DNA from: Citrus sinensis
Taxonomy: Eukaryota > Streptophyta > Magnoliopsida > Sapindales > Rutaceae
Assembly (NCBI RefSeq): GCF_022201045.2
Contig: NC_068561.1
Span: 23,008,501-23,072,500, forward strand
Reading direction: 5' to 3'
DNA length: 64,000 nucleotides
Position 1 is the first letter of the stretch. Every line of letters begins with the position of its first letter. A model generated the notes under the pieces. The model saw only the letters and a program-made list of their open reading frames with translations. It was not told the origin of the DNA and searched no databases. Below, in pieces: positions 52,742 to 64,000 of the stretch. The position numbers were made by a program, and so were the translations under genes.

Positions 52742-52837
52742 TTTTGCCGAGCACTGAATCAATAATTGTTAGGTAAGAAAAATAAAAAAATAAAAACTCA
52801 AAATAAATCTTGATAATTGATTCAGTGTTCAGCAAAA
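52742..52837. repeat. fold-back repeat
   Basis: TTTTGCCGAGCACTGAATCAAT (52742-52763) pairs with ATTGATTCAGTGTTCAGCAAAA (52816-52837) with two mismatches. A third copy of the core, GATTCAGTGCT (52723-52733), lies just upstream and can pair with AGCACTGAATC (52750-52760) instead. No gene is associated. Confidence 0.6.
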
Positions 52838-53149
52838 AAAAAAAAAAAATTATCTCGAGCTTTTATATCCAATAACAATAATACAATATCCAAAGATATA
52901 ACCTTTTATTTATTGTTTATGGATTAGAAGAGAATCATATTTCATTATTTTTGTCAAATCTTACTCATAACCTACAGTTAAGGTAGCGTTTATTTTTTAT
53001 AAATATTTTCAGATAAATTATTCCTCCAAGTATAAATATCACAACTCAAATCCATATGCGAAAGACAATCTACAGTAAAATTGCCCTCTCCGAATATATG
53101 GGAGCATCAAAATTAGAAGTTCCAAATCGCCTTAAGCGATTCATCCGAC

Positions 53150-53290
53150 GAACATGTAGAGAGCGAGACGGCTGAAATTTAGAACTAATTAAATGCAAGC
53201 AACAGCAGCTATTAAATCACTTCAACCAAGATATAAGGCAATCGTTTATCATCGGCCACTTCCAAAGCCTGATAATAGCAAATTACATAT
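53150..53290 (-). pseudogene. possible RNase H-like retroelement remnant
   Basis: On the minus strand one frame reads QALEVADDKRLPYILVEVI then a stop, resembling the ALxxAxxxGxxxIxVExD core of the RNase H-like domain found in plant non-LTR elements. The expected SD after VE is degraded. Only a short match, so this is tentative. Confidence 0.3.
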
Positions 53291-53299
53291 TGTATTTGT

Positions 53300-54160
53300 A
53301 AAATTACCAAAAGTACGTGTTCTATTAATATTTTTAATTTATTAATTGTATGTTTATTACATCATCGATGCCATATTGAATAAGTAACATATAAATATTT
53401 TGAATATTTCAAAAATCTTGGTCATTTGATTTAAATATGAAACTTTATAATATAGTTCGGAGAGGTGGCAGTGGAGCTAAAATCATCGTCGTTCGGTGGT
53501 GGGTGGCACGGAAAGTCGTTTTACATTGCTGACACCGACGATGGTTGCCGAAGGGAACGTTGACTCCGGCAGTGACTGTGCCTAATTTCGAATTGATTTA
53601 AAGTTTGAAAGTATTAAATTAATTAATTATTATTAATCAAATTATTTGAAATATTTATTAATTTGTCTATCAGTTGCAAATGTTGTTGTAAGGGTATTTT
53701 TGAAAATATATGTTTCCATAAACGGAATTCTGGTATTACATATTATAAAAATTTAGGGTCCGGTTGGTATTGTCTTTTAAATGATGGTTTTTTGTTTTAT
53801 TTTATTTTATTTTATATTGTGGATAAAGAATTAATTGTTGTCAATAAAAATTAGTTTGTCTAGAGATTAAAATCTAAAAACGACCATAATAAAAAGATTT
53901 TTGGTGGCTTGTCTCATAGAATTTTATGTAATCAAGACTTATTATTAAAGCTATACTTAGATTAAAAATGAGACGTGAATTGGAGGACAATATTGTTATA
54001 ATAACATTAAAAAAGTAATGCGGTCCCTATTTTAAGACCTGAGATTGTAATGATTAATAAAATAAATAATTTTTGGTTGGTCGATAAAATAAAATACAAA
54101 TTATAAAAAATTTAGTGTTTGATATATTGTGTTAAAAACTTGTCGATTTCTCGGTCAACA
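53300..54160. other. spacer with a GC-rich patch
   Basis: A GC-rich patch at about 53460-53585 (CGTCGTTCGGTGGTGGGTGG, GACACCGACGATGGTTGCCG) stands out but has no recognisable protein in six frames. The rest is AT-rich and empty. Confidence 0.35.
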
Positions 54161-54199
54161 AGTTCCTGACACGTCATTTCTCATCATCGGCTAGCATGT

Positions 54200-54553
54200 A
54201 TGGGAGGTGGATACGTTACAGATTCTGTAACCATACATCCCCCACTCCATGCACTCCACGTGTCCTTGTATGTGAAAACAAAGTATGCAAATGGCACCCT
54301 TGGGGAGCTGGCTAAACTGGTCTGTAAGGTCCAGAAGCTGTACCGCATGTATGCCATCTTATACATGGCATCTGATGCAGTAAGTGAAACACATGATTTG
54401 TCACGCGTGTCACTTAAACACATAAGGCTTATGCAAGATGCTCAATTGCTGCTCTGGAAATTAAAGCTTGTACGCGTGGGACACGTAGACTTGAGCTATT
54501 CAGAATGGCGGTTATGGCTGTTGAAGAAGGGGAGAAAGTTCTGGGTTTTGTAA
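54200..54553 (+). other. unassigned 117-codon open frame in a GC-richer island
   Basis: An open frame with no domain I recognise (it contains ANGTLGELAKLVCKVQKLYR). It begins next to a perfect palindrome GTTACAG-ATT-CTGTAAC (54215-54231). An ACACGTAGAC/ACGCGTG-rich stretch lies at 54400-54490. Could be a degraded mobile element or a long-terminal-repeat remnant, since the flanks look non-genic; a real gene is not excluded. Confidence 0.2.
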
Positions 54554-54599
54554 CAAATCCAGAAACGGGTATTGACACAGTCTAGGGATGTTTCTAAAT

Positions 54600-55881
54600 C
54601 CATATATGATTATGTATAAAGTCTGAGAGTTTGCTCATTCGATTCTTTTACAGTTCCTTAATAACATTGTGCCTTGTATTCTCACCAATTAGCTAGTGAA
54701 ATCTATCATCTCTTCTCTCTTCATAGTGGATATATATGGGCTAGTTGGAAGCCGAACCAATATAATATTTTTTTGTTGCTTCTTTGATTCCTGTTACTTC
54801 TTTGAGTTTGAGCTTGACAAATTAGATTCTGATTTTCAAGGTTTAAGCTTAAGTTTGGATCTTGGGGTGACTTGAAGTCAACATCTTGCTGGATCAAGCA
54901 CAACAGATATATTATGATTTGATTTTTTTATTTTTTTTTATAAGATTGGAAATTTACTGAAGGTGTGAATTCATACATTTGTAGCATAAAAACTGATGAA
55001 GAATCCTAAAGTGACAATATGGTGGGAAAAATAATCTTAAAATAGTGTAGTGCTGTAGTGTTAATTGAAAAATAATAATATTAATTTTTTAATTAACACT
55101 GTAACGCCATATAGTTTTTACAATTGCTTTATGGCCGTTGTATTAAATTCTTCTTCTTTCAAATATCAATACTCTTGCAGCAAACCTCAAAAATACTTTC
55201 ACAATTATTGGGAGATTATCTACTTCATACAAGGAAAATTACCATTAGGGGCTTGAAGTCATGCCCTCCGTTGGGCTAATGGATTTAATTATATATATAT
55301 ATATATATATAATTGAGGAACCGGATTGCCTCTTGTTATTTATTTATTGGGAAAATTACAGATTTTTCCCTCAAATATAAATTAGAAAAACTTACAATTC
55401 CCTTCAAATCTAAAAATGCTATAATTAATGCCTTTTCACTAACAATTTAAGTTATTTTATACTAAAAAGTCTATATGCCCCTAATCAATTTAAGTTATTT
55501 TTAAAAATCATAAAAATAAAATATTATGTATGCATTATGACTATTATATTTTATAAGTTGAGTTAATTAACTAATTTAAGAATTTTTTATTTTCTAGACT
55601 TAAAACCTAAAACAATAGGACAATGTAGTATTTGAAGGTTCAGTGAAGCTTGCTTTATATGCTAGCAATGACAAAATCAATTGTCTTATGTGAGAAATAA
55701 AATTAATATACAATCCATCACGTGATGAAAATTGAATGAATGAAATTGTCTTATTATGAAAAAAAAAATTTTTAAAGAAAATCCAATATACAAATAGTTT
55801 ATATTTGTATCAAAATTTTAAATTAAAAAATATAAATTAAGTAATCAACTTATCTTATCAAGGATAATATTATCATATCAC

Positions 55882-55923
<42 letters not shown>

Positions 55924-56328
55924 ATGGATTTTTATTGTTTGTAAATTAAGTTAAATTGATTTGCAGCAATATGAACTTTTTATTATAAAAGAACTTAAAT
56001 TGTTAGCATAAGGTAAGTTTTATGAATTTAAAAGGATGAATATCACAATGTATTTTCTATTCTATTTATATTTGGCGAATCCATAATTTTCTCTTTATTT
56101 ATTTTGCTGTCTCTTTAGTCTATTTTTGACTCGTGTGCGAAAAGTCTTAAAAATACAGCGGATCCGGTGCATAAAAAAATTAACAAACAAATGTCGATCA
56201 ATTGAATTGTGATGTGCATTATCTGCCAGTAATAAAAAAAAAAAATTGTTCACTCTGAAGAAGCATTGTCGCCGAGAAGAATTAATCAACATAAACAACA
56301 GCCTGTTTCACTAACTATCATTTCAATT
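54600..56328. other. AT-rich spacer before GGPPS copy E
   Basis: (AT)n microsatellites at about 55290-55312 and 55884-55921. No gene seen. The last ~60 bp form the likely leader of copy E. Confidence 0.5.
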
Positions 56329-57252
56329 ATGGCTTCAGCTCTGATGACCAGCTCTATGAATACTCCTCTCCATCACCACTCAAAAACCCCATTAGGCCAA
56401 CCTAAAGTTGCCCCCAACCCCAAGGCGTCCCATGTTCCAAAATCATCATCGTTGGATCAGGCCGAAAACCTCACGATCAAGTCAAACAACAACAACCCTT
56501 ACCCTGAATTCCAGATTGATGAATACATGAAATTGAAGGCAAAGAAAATCAACAAGGCACTATTTGAAGAAGCAGCAGTTCCATTAATATTGCAATACCC
56601 AACTCTCCCCAATCATGAAGGGGAACGTGTTCATGGAACTCTATGCATTGCTTCATGTGAGTTGGTGGGAGGAAATGAGTCTTCAGTGATACCACTGGCT
56701 TGTGCTGCAGAGATGCTCATGACTCTGGCTCTTAGCCGTGCTCTTCTTTGTTATGCCGTTGAGCATATGGCAACGAAGACCAAAAATGTTTCCCCTGACC
56801 GCCTTGTTAGAGCCATCGGTGAGATAAGCTCAGCAGTAGGCACAAGAGGAGTCTTGGCAGGGGGGATCATGGAAATTAATAGTAAGGGCAAAGACGTGAG
56901 TTTGAGCGAATTGGATTTCATTCAGAGGCACAAATGCGGAAAGCTTATTGAGGCATCGGTTGTTTGTGGAGTTTTAATTGGTGGGGGTAGTGAAGAAGAC
57001 ATTGAGAAGCTAAGGAAGTATGGGAAATGTGTAGGGTTAGTGTATCAAGTGTGGGATAATATTTTAGATAATATGAAGAAGGAAGCTGGTGACGATAAGG
57101 TAACATATCCAAAGTTGATGGGTGTGGATGGGGCAAAGAGGTATGCCAAGGAGCTGGTGGCTGAAGCAAATCAAGAGCTTGCTTACTTTGATCCTACGAG
57201 GGCTGCCCCTTTGTATCATTTGGCTGATTTTTTGGTTTCTCGACACAAGTAA
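56329..57252 (+). CDS. GGPP synthase-like protein lacking catalytic motifs (copy E)
   Basis: An intact 307-aa intronless ORF. MASALMTSSMNT is chosen as start; the frame is open to 56266, but that extension does not resemble the family. The fold core and C-terminus are clearly GGPPS ([47 protein letters not shown]). Losses: the block containing [10 protein letters not shown] is missing before LCIASC; an in-frame deletion of about 34 codons at residues 136/137 removes the first Asp-rich motif; the SARM reads DNILD (243-247); and GQxxD reads GGIME. CxxxC is kept (106-110), a motif reported for GGPPS small/large subunit pairing. It should be inactive as a synthase; it is a regulatory subunit candidate or a young pseudogene. 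Related to the 18-kb pseudogene. Confidence 0.75.
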   Translation: MASALMTSSMNTPLHHHSKTPLGQPKVAPNPKASHVPKSSSLDQAENLTIKSNNNNPYPEFQIDEYMKLKAKKINKALFEEAAVPLILQYPTLPNHEGERVHGTLCIASCELVGGNESSVIPLACAAEMLMTLALSRALLCYAVEHMATKTKNVSPDRLVRAIGEISSAVGTRGVLAGGIMEINSKGKDVSLSELDFIQRHKCGKLIEASVVCGVLIGGGSEEDIEKLRKYGKCVGLVYQVWDNILDNMKKEAGDDKVTYPKLMGVDGAKRYAKELVAEANQELAYFDPTRAAPLYHLADFLVSRHK

Positions 57253-57696
57253 ATAGATAATTTTCACTCTTACTTTTGTTTATTTTGCTGGAATGTTAAT
57301 TGAAAGATGTAAATTAGGTTATGGAGTCGTGAGAATAATAATAACCCGCGAAATATTCCACCGTTTTGAAGCACAAACAGACTCTGGAGGAAACGGCTTC
57401 ATTTAATTTAAATGCAGAGTGTTTTTTTTTTTTTTTGTGTGATGAAGTGAATTTAGCTTGTTGAACAAATTATTGTATAAAAACTAATGTGACGTGATGA
57501 ATAAATTCCATAGGTCAAATAACTACTAACCAACAATTATAGTGTCCATTGGTTTCTAAAAAGAGATTATAAGCCCTGCTTTTTTATGATCAAACTTTTC
57601 AATTTGCTTTCAACTGTAAGTCCGTAATACTTCATTAGTTTGAATCTTAGATTGATGAACATACTTGCAAGGTAAATTTCATTCTGGTATGTTTTA

Positions 57697-57890
57697 GATG
57701 CATCTGGAGCTACAGAGGAGTTGGGGACGTAAGCTGGCAGAAATTTGATGTGAGATAAGGCAACCTATCAGAAGTTGATGGGTATCGATGAGTCCAAAAA
57801 TATGCAAAGGAGCTGGTGCCTCGAGCCAACAAACAGCTTGCCTACATTGATTCTACTAGGGCTGCTCCATTATATAACACCTGGCTAACT
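57697..57890 (+). pseudogene. GGPP synthase 3' fragment (copy F)
   Basis: A C-terminal remnant: TEELG, then TAA in place of the K of GKTAGK, AGRNLM then TGA, DKATYQKLMGIDES, a frame change, YAKELVPRANKQLAYIDSTRAAPLY. It lies about 445 bp downstream of copy E in the same orientation and starts abruptly at a DAS segment equivalent to the DVT after the SARM. Two stops and at least one frameshift make it non-functional. Confidence 0.85.
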
Positions 57891-58263
57891 TCATATATAT
57901 ATGATAATGAAAAATCCATGCTTCGTCGTTTAGAATGGAAGCCAATTAGCCAAAATAAAACACCCCCATGAAGAGGGACTCACGAGATACATTTCAAGAA
58001 TATGAAAACAGCTTGTAGAGAATGCAATGCTACATAATATTTGATTAAACTGAGATTGACATGAGTGATTTTTACCGTTTGGTGATGTATCCCATCTTCG
58101 AGAGAGGATTTTATTTGATTTCAAGACTAGGATACATGCAAGGAAGTTAATATACAAGATCTCATAGAATTTTACCACTTAACCTCAGAAAGGGAAGTTG
58201 ACAGGATATATATTATACCCAAAGAGTTCATAGGGAAAGAAAAGGAGCAATGACAAAAAGCTA
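57891..58263. other. spacer 3' of dehydroascorbate reductase
   Basis: Probable 3'UTR of the minus-strand DHAR gene. No other feature seen. Confidence 0.4.
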
Positions 58264-61485
<3,222 letters not shown>

Positions 61486-61582
61486 TTCCTTCCTCTGCCT
61501 CTGCCTTCAGCCCTCCGTTTTGCAGTTTATCAATCAATCAAAATCAGTAGATACAATTCTTGATTTGATTGTGTGAGTTCAA

Positions 61583-61590
61583 CACGTGGC
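61583..61590 (-). promoter_or_regulatory. G-box/ABRE-type element upstream of DHAR
   Basis: CACGTGGC on the plus strand, 98 bp upstream of the DHAR start codon. CACGTG cores are known bZIP/bHLH targets in stress and light responses, which would suit an antioxidant gene. Motif evidence only. Confidence 0.5.
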
Positions 61591-61766
61591 GGCTCTAGAA
61601 GGCGTGCAGTCTGGATTATATCTTTATTCTTCTGCCTTCGGCTTTCCGTTTGCGGTTATCAGAAGTCTGTAGACAAATAATTATTCTAAAGATTTAAGAT
61701 GTGCGTTTCATCTTCATTGGGCTCTCTCTGTTTCCTACTTCGGGCCGGCAATTAAGATATTGACGT

Positions 61767-61778
61767 ATTGGGCCCAAT
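61767..61778. promoter_or_regulatory. palindromic site II-type element
   Basis: ATTGGGCCCAAT, a perfect 12-bp palindrome with TGGGCC on both strands, about 280 bp upstream of the DHAR start codon. Flanking TTGGGCT (about 61718) and CTGGGCTT (about 61801) are related. Such elements are TCP-type binding sites in plant promoters. Confidence 0.5.
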
Positions 61779-61894
61779 AACTAAGATAGCGATTTACGGA
61801 CTGGGCTTGTCGACATAAACTGTATCACCACCTCATGAATGCAGTTAAAAAGTGGTAGATTTATAAAACCGCGTCACTTAGAAATTACGGATAT

Positions 61895-62149
61895 ATTTGG
61901 GATTCTGGTGCTACAGATCCTGTGAAAAAAAAAATTATAATTATTAAATAAAAGTTAATAATATATATTAAATATAAATTTTAAATAATAATTTTGATAA
62001 AATTATTAAAGATATAATATATTTTTCATCATACAATTGAAAAATTATATTAATATAACTTTCAAGTTACAACAGATAGTGTTTACCAAATATTTTAGTG
62101 TTGTAGCTTTTAAGATACAGCTGCGCAACCTCAATCCCAAACGCACCCA
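61895..62149. mobile_element. MITE, family M1 copy 3
   Basis: About 255 bp with imperfect terminal inverted repeats (left TTTGGGATTCTGGTGCTACAG; right, reversed, GTTTGGGATTGAGGTTG...GCTGTATC). The AT-rich interior is shared with the copies at 31084 and 41628. It lies about 400 bp upstream of the DHAR start codon. Confidence 0.68.
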
Positions 62150-62586
62150 TCGTTCATCATAATGTGTCGTCTACTTAATGACTTAAATGATTGTTTTCGA
62201 AATGAGAAATGTGATATTTTGCATGCTTTTGAATTTACCACATGGAAAATGATCTATGTTTTCGTCTTGAAGGGTGAAAAGGGAAGACATTCGTTTGAAG
62301 GGAAGATTCACCACCGGCCTGCGTCAACATTTAAAGACCCACATTCCATAGAAATAAAATCAAGAATTGGGACCCGTAATGTCTCAAAAATCACATGGAA
62401 ATGGACGGGAGTTGCGGTTTGAGATAAGCGACAAATTGCCCAAAGAAAGAGCCCACCGGTCCAATCTCTCATTTTCTCTTTCGTTTTGGCAAAGGCCAAA
62501 GCTGCCTCAAACATCAGTAACATGAAATGAATTGCCTCAATTTGGGACCCCATTAAAATTATTGACATGAGAAATACAGCAAAAAC
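62150..62586. other. non-repetitive spacer with overlapping short frames
   Basis: Two short open frames on opposite strands (62162-62422 + and 62308-62646 -) overlap; neither has a recognisable domain, so no gene is called. Confidence 0.35.
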
Positions 62587-62706
62587 GACTTTCCAATTCC
62601 AGTTGATGTTTGCAATAAAGATGTGCATTTGGGGATCATCAAGCACAACTTTTCAATTCCAGTTGATGCTTGTAATAAAGATGTGTCTCTGGGGATCATC
62701 AAGCAC
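62587..62706. repeat. 60-bp tandem duplication
   Basis: Two units with an exact 60-bp period (62587-62646 and 62647-62706), each ending GGGGATCATCAAGCAC, differing at a few positions. No coding content. Confidence 0.85.
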
Positions 62707-64000
62707 ATGGGAGGTATAGATTGTGTTTTATTGTTTCTCTGGTCCTACTCCTGTGGTTCAATTAGAGATTGGTAGTTGGCTCACAGAGTAGTAGTCCATG
62801 CATGGCATGAGTTTTAATATTAAACCTAGATATTAAATTAGAATGTTGAATCTTTTACTTAATTAATTTGCTCTATTATTACTATTTTGCGTCTAACATT
62901 GGATTCACAAAAATTTCTCCAATAGAGACTTTCCTTCAATGAAATTTCTTGTTTCTCATCTGTTCCGTTTGTAGAACGGATTGAATCTAATTTTTGCTAT
63001 GCTTTATAACAGATCATAATACTTTGTCATCTAAAGTTCTCTAGGGTTAGGGTCTAATTACCTTTAGACTTTCTAAAGAAACTCCAAAATACATCGTTTT
63101 CTGGCTATCATCTCAAACAAACACTTAAACTCAAGAAAAGTCCTACTATCTTTCTCTTTCAGTAATCAATATCCATTTTTATTTTTAAAGCTATTCCATT
63201 TTCTTTTATTTCCTTTTCACAATTGTACAGACGCACACTTCGTTAATTAATCCACCGAATCAATTGTTTTTCACATGCTTTTTTTTTTTTTTATGGATTC
63301 TATTCCTCTTTCTAATTTATATTTGATTTCACTCTCTCTATTGATTATTACAATTACTTCATCCATTCTGAGAAAGGACTCAGAATGGATGTGTGAGATG
63401 AACGATCTATACGTATAGGTTATCAATTGGATACATATAAGAAGATAAAAGACCTATGTTAGCAATCAATAAAAAGAAATAAGAGAGTGAATAAATCTCA
63501 ACCATAGAAGTTTAAAACTGCCACGTGTCTTAAGATCTTCAAATAATTAGTAAAAATTAGATTAGGAGAGGTTTGAGTTGTACTGGTTGAACTCCAAGAG
63601 TACTTGCAAACGATAAGGTTCAGTTCTTGATCACTAAATCAAGGGTTGTTTAGCAATATAAATGGAAAAAAAAAAGACATATTTAAAGAAAAAATATAAT
63701 CCATGATTAAGTGTGTAGCAAAAGCTCAATTCAGCATTGAATCATAATTTCTTGCAAAAAGAGACCCCCTTGTTAAGGACAATTTACAAATAGTTATTAC
63801 TATGGAGATAAATTTCTTAAAATGAAATATAGAAAAATAATGATTTATTACGATGTAAATCTTATTTTTATTAATAATTGATTAAAATTAGAACCAATTT
63901 TTTTTATAATTATATAGATATTATTCTTATATAAAATATTACTATAAAGAACTTTTCCTACATTTATAATAAGAAATTTGGCAAAAAAAAATAACTAATT
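62707..64000. other. AT-rich terminal spacer
   Basis: No gene supported. The one clear structure is a perfect inverted repeat with 13-bp arms, CATCCATTCTGAG (63360-63372) and CTCAGAATGGATG (63379-63391), with a 6-nt loop. Confidence 0.5.

Noticed and set aside
62308-62646. 112-codon minus-strand frame with hydrophobic start
   Set aside because: It overlaps another frame on the opposite strand, runs into the 60-bp tandem repeat and has no known domain; chance is the simpler explanation.

Overview
This is a stretch of plant nuclear genome, very probably a woody eudicot of the rosid/malvid group; Citrus or a relative is my best guess but is not proven here. It is AT-rich, the genes are split by many GT-AG introns, and spacers and introns carry SINEs, non-LTR retroposon tails, MITEs and microsatellites. 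I see nothing bacterial or viral.

Left part (1-20.7 kb): a spacer with a tRNA-derived SINE; a complete 12-exon cytosolic glutamine synthetase gene (+, 356 aa); an 18-exon tetratricopeptide-repeat gene (+, 559 aa) with a GC-AG intron and a 12-nt microexon; a broken GGPP-synthase-like pseudogene (-); and a single-exon 40S ribosomal protein S28 CDS (-) with a telo-box/TATA promoter and a likely 5'UTR intron.

Middle (21.7-38.6 kb): a 27-exon organellar valyl-tRNA synthetase gene (-, 961 aa), divergently paired with an intronless P-class PPR gene (+, 553 aa) across a 379-bp spacer with site II-type GGGCC elements.

Right part (40-57.9 kb): a local family of plastid geranylgeranyl diphosphate synthase (GGPPS) genes. 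Three copies have intact ORFs and both Asp-rich motifs (A at 40.1 kb +, C at 44.3 kb +, D at 48.2 kb -). Copy B is a truncated promoter plus transit-peptide piece. Copy E (56.3 kb +) is an intact ORF that has lost the first Asp-rich motif and the GGKR loop and has a degraded second motif. Copy F (57.7 kb +) is a stop-ridden 3' fragment. With the pseudogene at 18 kb there are seven GGPPS-derived loci. Between C and D lies a ~950-bp tandem duplication, and between D and E a repeat-rich stretch. The cluster is followed by a 6-exon plastid dehydroascorbate reductase gene (-, 262 aa) at 58.3-61.5 kb, and then by gene-poor sequence to the end.

From memory, the Arabidopsis orthologues of the valyl-tRNA synthetase (At5g16715) and the dehydroascorbate reductase (At5g16710) are immediate neighbours, and a cytosolic GS gene (At5g16570) lies close by. 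The window therefore looks like a conserved block into which a GGPPS cluster was inserted and expanded. The most interesting biology is this birth-and-death GGPPS cluster, especially the ORF-preserving but catalytically stripped copy E, which could be a pseudogene or a regulatory subunit of plastid GGPPS. All exon models were assembled by hand from splice sites and reading-frame continuity; each one closes in frame.
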